From NCBI RefSeq assembly GCF_001269365.1, contig NZ_CXOM01000001.1, positions 496,090 to 560,089 of the forward strand: a stretch of DNA of 64,000 nucleotides, in the 5' to 3' direction. The position numbers and the translations under genes were made by a program. Positions within the stretch are counted from its first letter, which is position 1. Every line of letters starts with the position of its first letter. Source of the DNA: Limnohabitans sp. Rim11. Lineage in GTDB: Bacteria > Pseudomonadota > Gammaproteobacteria > Burkholderiales > Burkholderiaceae_C. The notes under the pieces were generated by a model. The model made no database searches, had not been told where the DNA came from, and worked only from the letters and a program-made list of their open reading frames with translations. This document shows positions 48,709 through 57,619 of the stretch, in pieces.

Positions 48709-50342
48709 AGAACGTCGCTGGCAAAATCAGCCAGCCTAGAGCGCTCACCCCGTGCCAATGTAATGTGACCGCCGTGGGCCCAGCCCTTGAAGCGGTCAAC
48801 GGCATAGGTCAAGCCAGAAGAGCCTTCGGTGAGGTAGGGCGTATCGATCTGCGCCAAGTTGCCCATGCAAATGATTTTGGTACCAGGACCCGCCCGGGTA
48901 ATCAAGGTCTTCATTTGCTTGGGCGTTAAGTTTTGCGCTTCATCAATGATGACGTACTTGTTCATGAAGGTTCGGCCGCGCATGAAGTTCATGCTCTTGA
49001 TCTTGATGCGGCTCCGAATCAGTTCATTGGTCGCTGCACGGCCCCATTCGCCTGCATTGCCGCCGTCGCCTTTGGCCAAAAACTCCAGGTTGTCATCCAG
49101 TGCGCCCATCCAGGGGCCCATTTTTTCTTCTTCGGTGCCCGGCAAGAAACCAATGTCTTCACCCACGCTGACAGTTGCGCGGGTCATGATGATTTCTGTG
49201 TAGCGGCGGTCGTCTAAAACCTGTGTGAGGCCTGCTGCCAGTGCCATCAGTGTTTTGCCAGTGCCTGCTGTGCCGGCCAAGGTGACAAAGTCAACATCAG
49301 GGTCCATCAGCATGTTCATTGCAAAATTTTGTTCCCGATTGCGCGTGGCCACACCCCAGACGGCATTTTTGGCATTGCCAAAGTCTTTGAGAGTTTTGAG
49401 GACAGCTGTTTTGCCGCGAATTTCGGTCACTCGGGCATGCAGGCTTGGCTCACCGGGTGCTTCTAAGTAAACAAATTGGTTGATCAGAAGGCTGGGAACC
49501 AATGGCCCTGAAATGCGATAAAAAGTATGGCTGCCTTGTTGCCAGCTTTCGATGGATTTGCCATGGCGATTCCAAAAATCAGTAGGCAAGGCCAGGGCGC
49601 CTGAGTACATCAAGTCGCCGTCTTCTAAGACCTTGTCGTTTTGATAGTCTTCTGCGGCCAGGCCGAGCGCTCTGGCTTTGACTCGCATGTTGATGTCTTT
49701 GGAGACCAAGACCACTTCGCGAGGTGCATGCAATTTGCCCAGGGCCTGAACGACACCCAAGATTTGGTTGTCGGCTTTGCCTTGGGGTAGACTAATTGGC
49801 AAACTGACATCCATGACTTGCGTCTGGAAGTAGAGCTTGCCTCGGGCTTCAATGTGGCCTGTGGTGCTGAGGGGCAAGCCTAGCTTCATGTCAGTGCCTG
49901 GCTCTGCCGCCAATGCATCGAGCGAGCGACTGGTTTGGCGGGCGTTTCTAGCAACCTCTGTCATGCCTTTCTTGTGACTGTCGAGTTCTTCCAAAACAAT
50001 CATGGGCAAATAGATGTCGTGTTCTTCAAATTGGAACAAGCACATGGGGTCGTGCATCAGCACGTTGGTGTCCAACACAAAAAGCTTGGTTGGGCCATTG
50101 TGCTTTTTGACCGCTTTGGTTTTCTTCTGGGGCTCTGGTGCGCTGACTTTGGCGCGTGAAACCTCGGAGGTCTCGGTGGCTGCTGCACTCATGGGTGCCA
50201 AATCGACCTTGGGGGTCGATTTTTTAGGAGTGGGTTCACTGGCAGCTGGCCGTGAAGTAGCGTTTGTGGCTTTGGGTGATTTAGCGATGGTTTGATTGGA
50301 AATCAGAGAAGCGCGCTGAGTGGGGGCAGGGGGCAATGGCAT
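48705..50342 (-). CDS. PhoH-family ATPase with N-terminal PIN domain
   Basis: A 545-residue fusion of a PIN ribonuclease fold and a PhoH ATPase, likely an RNA helicase-nuclease (PhoH2 type). Residues 1-85 are disordered, rich in Ala, Pro, Lys and Ser. The PIN domain begins KLFVLDTNVLMHDPMCLFQF (Asp91 as first metal ligand) and contains IVLEELDSHKKG. The PhoH domain has the P-loop TLAGTAGTGKTLMALAAGLT and FVVIIDEAQN-like YVIIDEAQNLTPKQMKTLIT. Characterised PhoH2 proteins unwind and cut RNA. It is transcribed away from bcp and faces dnaB, which it overlaps by four bases. Confidence 0.92.
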   Translation of the reverse strand: MPLPPAPTQRASLISNQTIAKSPKATNATSRPAASEPTPKKSTPKVDLAPMSAAATETSEVSRAKVSAPEPQKKTKAVKKHNGPTKLFVLDTNVLMHDPMCLFQFEEHDIYLPMIVLEELDSHKKGMTEVARNARQTSRSLDALAAEPGTDMKLGLPLSTTGHIEARGKLYFQTQVMDVSLPISLPQGKADNQILGVVQALGKLHAPREVVLVSKDINMRVKARALGLAAEDYQNDKVLEDGDLMYSGALALPTDFWNRHGKSIESWQQGSHTFYRISGPLVPSLLINQFVYLEAPGEPSLHARVTEIRGKTAVLKTLKDFGNAKNAVWGVATRNREQNFAMNMLMDPDVDFVTLAGTAGTGKTLMALAAGLTQVLDDRRYTEIIMTRATVSVGEDIGFLPGTEEEKMGPWMGALDDNLEFLAKGDGGNAGEWGRAATNELIRSRIKIKSMNFMRGRTFMNKYVIIDEAQNLTPKQMKTLITRAGPGTKIICMGNLAQIDTPYLTEGSSGLTYAVDRFKGWAHGGHITLARGERSRLADFASDVL

Positions 50343-50386
50343 AAATCGAGGCCTCAGGTAAAAAGTAAAAAACTTTGGCGCAAAGA

Positions 50387-50414
50387 AAAAGCCGCCTTGA
50401 GACCGAGGCGGCTT
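50387..50414 (-). terminator. Terminator downstream of bcp
   Basis: On the minus strand AAGCCGCC (50414-50407) pairs with GGCGGCTT (50396-50389), and TTTTTC follows. It lies about 50 bases after the bcp stop and separates bcp from phoH. Confidence 0.8.
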
Positions 50415-50465
50415 GACTTTTGGGGGATGAAACGGATGGGGCTGTTTTTCAGCTGCATGCCGCCA

Positions 50466-50942
50466 TTATGCGGCTTTTTTGAGGGCCTTGACGGCTTTTA
50501 AAACATCTTCTACGTGCCCTGGCACTTTCAGGCCGCGCCATTCTTCTTTGACCAAGCCATCGGGCCCAATCAAGAAGGTGCTGCGCTCGATGCCTTTGAC
50601 TTTTTTGCCGTACATGATCTTGTTTTTGACCACGCCAAACATGTGACACATTTTTTCTTCGGTGTCGGCTATTAATTCAAAGGGCAGTTCGAGTTTGGCT
50701 TTGAAATCGTCATGCGATTTCATGTTGTCGCGTGAAACGCCAAAAACGGTTGCGCCGGCCTTGGTGAAGTCTTTGAATTTGTCTCTGAATTGCATGGCTT
50801 CAGTGGTGCAACCAGGCGTGTTGTCCTTCGGGTAGAAGTACAAAATCATGATTTTGCCGTTGTGAGATGTGTTTGAAACCTTGACTCCGCTTGTTGCGTT
50901 TGCTTCAAATTCAGGGAGGGGTTTATTAACAACGATCGCCAT
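50466..50942 (-). CDS. bcp: Thioredoxin-dependent peroxiredoxin (BCP/PrxQ)
   Basis: Reduces hydrogen peroxide and organic hydroperoxides in the cytoplasm using thioredoxin. From the ATG at 50942 it is 158 residues. The frame continues to 51005, but the usual N-terminus MAIVVNKPLPEF begins here. The peroxidatic Cys45 lies in FYPKDNTPGCTTEAMQFRDK. The E. coli resolving cysteine (five residues later, Cys50) is replaced by Met; Cys99 in EKMCHMFGVV may serve instead, or it may be a one-Cys enzyme. It ends ahead of a terminator, and the Mth938-like gene lies upstream on the same strand. Confidence 0.94.
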   Translation of the reverse strand: MAIVVNKPLPEFEANATSGVKVSNTSHNGKIMILYFYPKDNTPGCTTEAMQFRDKFKDFTKAGATVFGVSRDNMKSHDDFKAKLELPFELIADTEEKMCHMFGVVKNKIMYGKKVKGIERSTFLIGPDGLVKEEWRGLKVPGHVEDVLKAVKALKKAA

Positions 50943-51076
50943 AGAACTAATCTCGCGTGACAGAAATGAACCGCTTAAGCTTTGAGCTGCACTGGGCAAG
51001 CTCACCTCACGGCAATCTGATATTTTATCCTGAAACCTGAGGGGTTTTATGCGGTTTCTAAAACACTTTGTAAATG

Positions 51077-51448
51077 CTAGGCCACTGGCAGAAGGGCCAT
51101 CAGCACGAGCCGCCCTTCACCGGCCAGCACATTGAACGTGCGGCAGGCTGCCCCGTTGTCCATGGTTTCCACCCCAATTCCCTTGTGAATCAAGCCCTGC
51201 AGGAGACGGGGGGAGGGAAACCTAATGCGTTCCCCACTGCCAAAGATGACCAGCTCTGGCTGAAAGGGCAAAAGTTCGTCAAAACTGTCTTGGGTCAAGT
51301 TGTCGAAGCTGATGGCGGACCAAGTTTGGGGGCCCTGCACGGCGCACAAAATTAAGGGAACCGAATGAATTTGTCCGTTGACCACGACACCATTTCGGTC
51401 ATAGCTTTGAATGGCAAAGGCATTGCTGGCATCGGGGTGGAGTTTCAT
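51077..51448 (-). CDS. Mth938-like domain protein (Xcc1710/DUF498 family)
   Basis: A 123-residue protein of the Mth938-like fold (AAMDC/NDUFAF3 relatives). Recognisable parts are MKLHPDASNAFAIQSYDRNG, VVVNGQIHSVPLILC, FDELLPFQPELVIFGSGERI, and IGVETMDNGAACRTFNVLAG. Its biochemical function is not established in bacteria; mitochondrial relatives help assemble complex I. It lies divergent from alaA with 92 bases between start codons, and on the same strand as bcp with a 134-base gap, so it may have its own promoter. Confidence 0.88.
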   Translation of the reverse strand: MKLHPDASNAFAIQSYDRNGVVVNGQIHSVPLILCAVQGPQTWSAISFDNLTQDSFDELLPFQPELVIFGSGERIRFPSPRLLQGLIHKGIGVETMDNGAACRTFNVLAGEGRLVLMALLPVA

Positions 51449-51540
51449 AGGCGGTGGACTTAAAAAAAGGGTCTTTATGTGTTCAAATTATAGGTTTTCA
51501 CTAGCTATATTCCCTAGCGCCATTACCCCTCGGAGGGATT

Positions 51541-52773
51541 TTGAAAACTATTCACAAATCAGCCAAGCTTGCCAACGTTTGCTACGACATTCGCGGGCCC
51601 ATCATGGACCGGGCGCGTCAAATGGAGGAGGAAGGGCACAAGATCATCAAGCTCAACATCGGCAATTTGGCGGTGTTTGGTTTTGATGCACCTGAGGAAA
51701 TTCAGCAGGACATGATTCGTAACTTGCCCAACTCCGCAGGTTACTCCGACAGTAAGGGTATTTTTGGTGCGCGCAAAGCCGTCATGCATGAGACGCAAAA
51801 GCAGGGCATCAAGGGTGTCACACTAGAAGACATTTATTTAGGCAACGGTGCCAGCGAACTGATCGTGATGGCCACCAATGCACTTCTAGACACCGGCGAC
51901 GAGTTGTTGTTGCCTGCGCCTGACTATCCCCTGTGGACGGCAGCCGCCAGTTTGTCCGGCGGTACACCGGTCCATTACATTTGTGACGAGTCCAAAGGTT
52001 GGATGCCCAATCTGGAAGATATTCGCTCCAAAATCACGCCTAAAACCAAAGGCATTGTGGTCATCAACCCCAATAATCCAACCGGTGCCTTGTACTCTGA
52101 CGAGATATTGCAGGCCATCGTCAACATTGCCAGAGAACATGGCTTGGTGATTTTTGCCGATGAGGTGTATGACAAGGTGTTGTACGACGGTGTGAAGCAC
52201 ACCCCCATTGCCAGCCTGAGCCAAGATGTTTTGACCCTCACGTTCAATTCATTGTCCAAAAGCTACAGGTCCTGTGGTTATCGTGCAGGTTGGCTTGTTG
52301 TAAGTGGTGACAAGCTGCCCGCCAAAGATTACATCGAAGGCTTGAACATGTTATCCAACATGCGCCTTTGCGCTAATGTGCCAGGTCAATGGGCCATTCA
52401 AACCGCATTGGGCGGCCACCAAAGCATCAATGAGTTGGTCAATGAAGGTGGCCGTTTGCGCAAGCAACGGGATTTGGCTTACGAATTGATCAGCGCCATT
52501 CCAGGTGTTTCTTGTGTCAAGCCCACTGCGGCCTTGTACATGTTTCCAAGGCTGGATCCGAAGGTCTATCCCATCGAGGACGACCAACAATTTTTCTTGG
52601 AGATGTTGCAAGAAACCAAAGTGATGTTGGTTCAAGGCACAGGCTTCAATTGGCATGCACCCGACCATTTCAGAATTGTTTTCTTGCCGCATCTCGATGA
52701 TTTGCGCGAAGCAATTGAAAGAATGGCCAAGTTTTTAGAGAAAGCGCGTCGTCGCTTTGGTACAGCGGTATAA
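51541..52773 (+). CDS. alaA: Pyridoxal phosphate aminotransferase, alanine-forming (AlaA-like)
   Basis: Transfers the amino group from glutamate to pyruvate to make alanine. The 410-residue fold type I enzyme opens IHKSAKLANVCYDIRGPIMD, then RARQMEEEGHKIIKLNIGNL, very similar to E. coli AlaA (YfbQ). INPNNPTGALYS is the substrate and PLP signature, and Lys240 in FNSLSKSYRSCGYRAGW binds the cofactor. The start is TTG at 51541 with GGAGGG upstream; no ATG fits. It precedes hom and thrC, an arrangement widespread in Burkholderiales that groups aspartate- and pyruvate-family amino acid genes. Confidence 0.92.
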   Translation: MKTIHKSAKLANVCYDIRGPIMDRARQMEEEGHKIIKLNIGNLAVFGFDAPEEIQQDMIRNLPNSAGYSDSKGIFGARKAVMHETQKQGIKGVTLEDIYLGNGASELIVMATNALLDTGDELLLPAPDYPLWTAAASLSGGTPVHYICDESKGWMPNLEDIRSKITPKTKGIVVINPNNPTGALYSDEILQAIVNIAREHGLVIFADEVYDKVLYDGVKHTPIASLSQDVLTLTFNSLSKSYRSCGYRAGWLVVSGDKLPAKDYIEGLNMLSNMRLCANVPGQWAIQTALGGHQSINELVNEGGRLRKQRDLAYELISAIPGVSCVKPTAALYMFPRLDPKVYPIEDDQQFFLEMLQETKVMLVQGTGFNWHAPDHFRIVFLPHLDDLREAIERMAKFLEKARRRFGTAV

Positions 52774-52785
52774 GAAAGAGAAGCA

Positions 52786-54108
52786 ATGAAATCGATTCAA
52801 GTGGGCCTGATGGGCATGGGCACTGTGGGCAGTGGCACATTCAATGTGCTGCAGCGCAATCAATCCGAAATCAAACGACGCGCGGGTCGCGGCATTGAAA
52901 TTAGCATGGTGGCAGACCTTGACGTTGCCAAAGCGCAAGCCATGGCTGGCGCGAATGTCAAAGTGGTCAGCGATGCGCGGCAAATCATTGCCAACCCCGA
53001 AATCGATATCGTGGTCGAACTCATTGGTGGCTATGGCATTGCCAAGACCTTGGTGCTAGAAGCCATTGCGGCCGGCAAGCATGTGGTCACTGCCAACAAA
53101 GCTTTGCTGGCTGTCCATGGCACCGAAATTTTTGCAGCTGCGCATGCCAAGGGCGTGATGGTTGCTTTTGAAGCTGCCGTTGCAGGTGGTATTCCCATCA
53201 TCAAGGCGCTGCGTGAAGGCTTGACAGCCAACAGCATCCAATGGGTTGCAGGCATCATCAATGGCACCACCAATTTCATCTTGTCTGAAATGCGTGACAA
53301 AGGCTTGGATTTTGACGTGGTCCTCCAAGAAGCACAGCGACTGGGTTATGCCGAAGCCGATCCAACTTTTGACATTGAAGGCGTTGATGCGGCTCACAAA
53401 GCCACGCTCATGAGTGCCATCGCTTTTGGTATTCCTGTTCAGTTCGACAAGGCTTATGTTGAAGGCATTACCAAGCTGGGTGCTGCCGACATCAAATACG
53501 CAGAACAACTGGGATACAGAATTAAGTTGTTGGGCATTACCAAACGCACTGCAACTGGCATTGAACTGCGCGTTCACCCAAGCTTGGTGCCAACACAACG
53601 CTTGATTGCCAATGTGGAGGGCGCCATGAATGCGGTCATGGTGCAGGGCGATGCAGTGGGCACTACGCTGTATTACGGCAAGGGTGCAGGTTCTGAGCCC
53701 ACAGCCAGCGCTGTCATTGCCGATTTGGTCGACATCACGCGCTTGCACACAGCCGATCCACTCAATCGCGTTCCGCATTTGGCGTTCCAGCCTGATGCCA
53801 TGAGTGCTGCCAAAATTTTGCCCATGGCAGATGTGGTGACCAGCTATTACTTGCGCCTTCGAGTCGCCGATGAGGCCGGTGTGTTGGCCAAACTCACTGG
53901 TTTGCTGGCCGAGGCCAATATCAGCATTGACGCCGTTTTGCAGCGTGAAGCCGATCAAGTGAGCCAAGCGGGCGAGAACCAAACCGATGTGATTATTCTC
54001 ACGCACGACACGCGTGAAGGCAAAATGAATGAAGTGTTGGCGCAAATGCAGGCCCTGCCTACAGTGATGGCGCCCATCACCAAAATTCGCAAGGAAGAGT
54101 TGAACTGA
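52786..54108 (+). CDS. hom: Homoserine dehydrogenase
   Basis: Reduces aspartate semialdehyde to homoserine on the way to threonine and methionine. The 440-residue monofunctional enzyme has the NAD(P) motif QVGLMGMGTVGSGTFNVLQR, then VTANKALLAVHG, and the catalytic region AVAGGIPIIKALREGLTANS, followed by GIINGTTNFILSEM. The last 80 residues form an ACT domain (YYLRLRVADEAGVLAKLTGL), which usually mediates feedback inhibition by threonine. The ATG lies 12 bases after alaA, and the stop overlaps the thrC ATG by one base. Confidence 0.97.
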   Translation: MKSIQVGLMGMGTVGSGTFNVLQRNQSEIKRRAGRGIEISMVADLDVAKAQAMAGANVKVVSDARQIIANPEIDIVVELIGGYGIAKTLVLEAIAAGKHVVTANKALLAVHGTEIFAAAHAKGVMVAFEAAVAGGIPIIKALREGLTANSIQWVAGIINGTTNFILSEMRDKGLDFDVVLQEAQRLGYAEADPTFDIEGVDAAHKATLMSAIAFGIPVQFDKAYVEGITKLGAADIKYAEQLGYRIKLLGITKRTATGIELRVHPSLVPTQRLIANVEGAMNAVMVQGDAVGTTLYYGKGAGSEPTASAVIADLVDITRLHTADPLNRVPHLAFQPDAMSAAKILPMADVVTSYYLRLRVADEAGVLAKLTGLLAEANISIDAVLQREADQVSQAGENQTDVIILTHDTREGKMNEVLAQMQALPTVMAPITKIRKEELN

Positions 54109-55553
54109 TGCGTTACATGTCGACACGCGGTCATGCCGATCGCAAGCAGTTTTGTGAAATTTTGCTCGAAGGCTTGGCCCCTGATGGTGGCTTGTACTTG
54201 CCAGAGTCTTATCCGCAAATTTCCGCCATTGATTTGGCCAAGTTGCGTGGTGTTTGGAACACCCAAGGCTACGCTGCTTTAGCGTTTGAAGTTTTGTCTT
54301 TGTACATTGACGACATACCCGCCCAAGACCTGCGAGAGCTGTGTCTAAAGACCTACACCAAAGACTGCTTTGGCACGTCCGAAATTGTGCCTATCAAAGC
54401 ACTGAAGACCGACGCTGCTCCAGGTGCAGAAGTCAGTCTGGAAGCATTGTCCAATGGCCCCACTTTGGCCTTCAAAGACATGGCCATGCAGTTGCTCGGC
54501 AATTTGTTTGAATACGAATTGGCACGTCGCAATGCTGAACTCAATATTTTGGGCGCGACATCGGGCGACACAGGCAGTGCAGCTGAGTACGCCATGCGTG
54601 GCAAAAAGGGCGTGCGGGTTTTTATGACCAGCCCCTTGGGCCGCATGAGTCCTTTTCAGCAAGCACAAATGTTCAGCTTGCTAGATGAAAACATTCACAA
54701 CATTGCCATTGAAGGTGTCTTTGATGATTGCCAAGACATCGTTAAAGCGGTTAGTAACGATTTGGAATTCAAACGCAAATACAAAATTGGCACAGTGAAC
54801 TCCATCAATTGGGCGCGCTTGTTGGCCCAAGTGGTTTACTACTTTGCAGGTTATTTTCAGGCCACTCACAATGACTCTCAAAAAGTCAGTTTCTGTGTGC
54901 CAAGCGGCAATTTTGGCAATGTGTGCGCAGGCCATGTGGCCCGCATGATGGGATTGCCCATCGATCAATTGGTGGTTGCCACCAATGAAAACGATGTGCT
55001 GGACGAGTTCTTCAGAACAGGTGTTTACCGCGTACGGGGCACTGCCGACACTCACGAAACTTCCAGTCCTTCGATGGACATTTCAAAGGCCAGTAACTTT
55101 GAACGTTTCGTCTTTGACTTGCTGCAACGCGATGCGAGCCAAACCAAGAATTTATTCCACGATCAACTGAACCAAAAGGGTCAATTCGACTTAGGCTCGA
55201 ACCCCTTGTTTGCCAACGCCAAATCCAAATTTGGTTTTGCCAGTGGCAAAAGCACGCATACAGACCGACTCAAAACCATTCAAGAAACCTATGCCAACAA
55301 TCACATCATGATTGACACGCATACAGCAGACGGTTTGAAAGTAGCGGTGCCTTTGGCCAAGCCGGGTATTCCCATGTTGGTGCTAGAGACTGCGCTGCCC
55401 ATCAAGTTTGCGGCAACACTGGTCGAGGCACTGGGTAAGGAACCCGATCGTCCCCCCAAGTTTGAAGGCATTGAAGCTTTGCCCAAGCGCGTGATGGTCT
55501 TGCCTCAATCGGCCGCAGCCGTTAAAGAGTACATTGCATCGCATTGCAATTGA
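54108..55553 (+). CDS. thrC: Threonine synthase
   Basis: Converts O-phosphohomoserine to threonine, the last step of the pathway begun by hom. The 481-residue PLP enzyme has MRYMSTRGHADRKQFCEILL at the N-terminus and the PLP lysine in PTLAFKDMAMQLLG (Lys123). The phosphate-binding ILGATSGDTGSAAEYAMRGK and the conserved CVPSGNFGNVCAGHVARMMG are present. Length fits the long proteobacterial type. Translation is coupled to hom by a one-base overlap. moeA follows, an order typical of Burkholderiales. Confidence 0.97.
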   Translation: MRYMSTRGHADRKQFCEILLEGLAPDGGLYLPESYPQISAIDLAKLRGVWNTQGYAALAFEVLSLYIDDIPAQDLRELCLKTYTKDCFGTSEIVPIKALKTDAAPGAEVSLEALSNGPTLAFKDMAMQLLGNLFEYELARRNAELNILGATSGDTGSAAEYAMRGKKGVRVFMTSPLGRMSPFQQAQMFSLLDENIHNIAIEGVFDDCQDIVKAVSNDLEFKRKYKIGTVNSINWARLLAQVVYYFAGYFQATHNDSQKVSFCVPSGNFGNVCAGHVARMMGLPIDQLVVATNENDVLDEFFRTGVYRVRGTADTHETSSPSMDISKASNFERFVFDLLQRDASQTKNLFHDQLNQKGQFDLGSNPLFANAKSKFGFASGKSTHTDRLKTIQETYANNHIMIDTHTADGLKVAVPLAKPGIPMLVLETALPIKFAATLVEALGKEPDRPPKFEGIEALPKRVMVLPQSAAAVKEYIASHCN

Positions 55554-55566
55554 GAAGACTGTGAAC

Positions 55567-56853
55567 ATGGCGTCCAACCAAACCCCTCAACGTGCGCCCC
55601 TGATGTCTCTGGATGAGGCCTTGAGCCAAGTGCTGGCTCAGGCGAGGGTGTTGCCAGACACTGAAAGTGTTGCCATCTTGGATGCGGATGGTCGTTTTTT
55701 GGCTGAAGACTTAATCTCTGGCTTGCAGGTGCCGCCCCAAGACAATTCCTCCATGGATGGCTATGCCGTTCGACTTGAAGACTTGCCTATGGCTGGCGCC
55801 AAACTCAAGGTCACCCAAAGAATTCCTGCGGGGCAGTCTGGACATGCGCTGCTGGCTGGTGAAGCCGCGCGTATTTTTACCGGCGCGCCCATCCCCCCAG
55901 GCGCCAATGCGGTGGTGATGCAAGAAGATACGCAAGCGCTAGATACCGAAAGTCAGCAAGAAGGCCATCCAGTGGTGCAAGTCAATGTGCTGCCTACCCA
56001 AGGTCAATGGATTAGGCGCAGTGGAGAAGACGTTCGCAAGGGTGACATTGTTTTGCCTAAAGGGACTCGACTCAATCCCGCTTCGCTGGGTTTGGCGGCC
56101 AGCATTGGACGAGCACAGGTCAGCGTGATCCGAAAACCGCGCGTGGCTTTGTTCTCCACAGGTGATGAATTGGTCATGCCTGGTGCCATTGCGCCAGAGG
56201 CTATGCGCCCAGGCGCAATTTACAACTCAAATCGTTTCTTCTTGCGCGCCTTGCTCTTGCGTGCAGGATGCGAGGTCACCGACCTTGGTATTGTTCCAGA
56301 CAACTTGCCAGACACACTCAAGGTCTTGAAAGCGGCAGCGCAGGGCCACGACTTGGTGTTGACCAGTGGCGGTGTTTCTGTGGGTGAAGAAGATCATGTC
56401 AAGCCTGCCGTCGAGCAGTTAGGTCATCTGAACCTGTGGCAAATTTCAATGAAGCCTGGCAAGCCCTTTGCATTTGGTCAACTCAATGTGCAAGACACGT
56501 CCAAACAAGCAGCGGCTTACTTCATGGGTTTGCCCGGCAATCCTGTTTCGAGTTTTGTCACATTTCAATTGATGGTCCGGCCTTTTTTAATGGCGCTTCA
56601 GGGGCAAGTTGAGACAGCTTCAAAGCCTTACTTGATTCAAGCTAATTTTGATTTTCCAAAACCTGACAAACGTCGCGAGTTTCTTAGGGTGCAACGCAAC
56701 GCATCTGGCAGTTTAGATTTGTTTCCCAATCAAAGTTCTGGTGTCCTAACGTCTGTTGTGTGGGGCGATGGGGTCATTGACAACCCCAGCCTGCAAGCCA
56801 TCAAGCAGGGTGATTGGGTTCGGTATTTTCCGTTTGCAGATTGGCTTCAATGA
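55567..56853 (+). CDS. moeA: Molybdopterin molybdenumtransferase MoeA
   Basis: Inserts molybdate into adenylylated molybdopterin. From the ATG at 55567 it is 428 residues; a GTG at 55561 is also possible, while the frame open to 55534 overlaps thrC. MoeA landmarks are LQVPPQDNSSMDGYAVRLED, IFTGAPIPPGANAVVMQED, and the catalytic domain RVALFSTGDELVMPG. IYNSNRFFLRALLLRAGCEV and LTSGGVSVGEEDHV follow, with FGLPGNPVS-type MGLPGNPVSSFVTFQ. The C-terminal domain is complete. The stop overlaps the moaD start as ATGA. Confidence 0.96.
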   Translation: MASNQTPQRAPLMSLDEALSQVLAQARVLPDTESVAILDADGRFLAEDLISGLQVPPQDNSSMDGYAVRLEDLPMAGAKLKVTQRIPAGQSGHALLAGEAARIFTGAPIPPGANAVVMQEDTQALDTESQQEGHPVVQVNVLPTQGQWIRRSGEDVRKGDIVLPKGTRLNPASLGLAASIGRAQVSVIRKPRVALFSTGDELVMPGAIAPEAMRPGAIYNSNRFFLRALLLRAGCEVTDLGIVPDNLPDTLKVLKAAAQGHDLVLTSGGVSVGEEDHVKPAVEQLGHLNLWQISMKPGKPFAFGQLNVQDTSKQAAAYFMGLPGNPVSSFVTFQLMVRPFLMALQGQVETASKPYLIQANFDFPKPDKRREFLRVQRNASGSLDLFPNQSSGVLTSVVWGDGVIDNPSLQAIKQGDWVRYFPFADWLQ

Positions 56854-57098
56854 AACTCAAAATTCGTTATTTCGCCTCCTTGCGCGAAGCCATTGGTTTT
56901 TCACAAGAAGAACTTGAGTCGGCCGCCGTCACAGTGGGCGAAGTGAGGGACGAATTGTTGGCAAAAGGTGGCGTGTATGTTTGCCTTGAAAGAACGCGTT
57001 CTGTTCGAATGGCCTTGAACCAAGTCATGGTCAATGAAGATGCCAAGATTCAAGACAATTCCGAGCTTGCATTTTTTCCACCCGTTACCGGAGGCTGA
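56850..57098 (+). CDS. moaD: Molybdopterin synthase sulfur carrier subunit MoaD
   Basis: A ubiquitin-like protein of 82 residues that carries sulfur as a C-terminal thiocarboxylate for molybdopterin synthesis. It opens MKLKIRYFASLREAIGFSQE and ends FFPPVTGG; the terminal Gly-Gly is essential and present. I take the ATG at 56850, which overlaps the moeA stop, not the upstream in-frame ATG at 56814 inside moeA. The gene is three bases before moaE, its partner subunit, so the synthase is made as a pair. Confidence 0.95.
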   Translation: MKLKIRYFASLREAIGFSQEELESAAVTVGEVRDELLAKGGVYVCLERTRSVRMALNQVMVNEDAKIQDNSELAFFPPVTGG

Positions 57099-57101
57099 AC
57101 T

Positions 57102-57596
57102 GTGACTGACCGGGTTGTCATTCAATTAGAAGACTTCAATGTCGCCGACGTCTTGGAAAAACTCAGGGCGGACGATTTGCGCGTCGGTGCAGTTTGTAGC
57201 TTTGTTGGAACAGTTCGTGACACCCGCCTCTTGTCGGGACAAGCTGCTGACCAAGTGGTTTCAATGGAGCTCGAACATTACCCCGGCATGACAGAGTCTT
57301 CTATTGAGGCCATGATTGACCAAGCCCACGCGCGATTTGATTTTTACCAAGCGCATGTGATTCACCGTGTTGGTGTGCTCAAGCCAGCAGATCAAATTGT
57401 GATGGTGGCCGTGACTTCGGCTCATCGAGGCGAGAGTTTCAAAGCCTGTGAATTTTTAATGGACTACTTGAAAACGCAGGCGCCATTTTGGAAAAAAGAG
57501 GCAACACCCTCGGGTGCTCAGTGGGTCGATGCGCGGGTGTCGGATGACCAGGCTCTGGCGCGTTGGGGCATTCAGGCTCAAAACGCAGCAAACTAA
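57102..57596 (+). CDS. moaE: Molybdopterin synthase catalytic subunit MoaE
   Basis: The large subunit of molybdopterin synthase; with MoaD it converts cyclic pyranopterin monophosphate to molybdopterin. The 164-residue protein contains GAVCSFVGTVRDTRLLSGQA, then MELEHYPGMTESSIEAMIDQ, and the conserved basic segment VIHRVGVLKPADQIVMVAVT, followed by SAHRGESFKACEFLMDYLKT. QAPFWKKEA carries the catalytic Lys. The start is GTG at 57102. moaA and moaC are not in the window. A gene on the opposite strand follows 23 bases later. Confidence 0.95.
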   Translation: MTDRVVIQLEDFNVADVLEKLRADDLRVGAVCSFVGTVRDTRLLSGQAADQVVSMELEHYPGMTESSIEAMIDQAHARFDFYQAHVIHRVGVLKPADQIVMVAVTSAHRGESFKACEFLMDYLKTQAPFWKKEATPSGAQWVDARVSDDQALARWGIQAQNAAN

Positions 57597-57619
57597 TCAG
57601 TTAAGCCCTGCCGCAGTTT

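Noticed and set aside
53056..54126. A 356-codon open frame on the minus strand
   Set aside because: Antisense to hom over its whole length; its composition reflects the complementary strand only.
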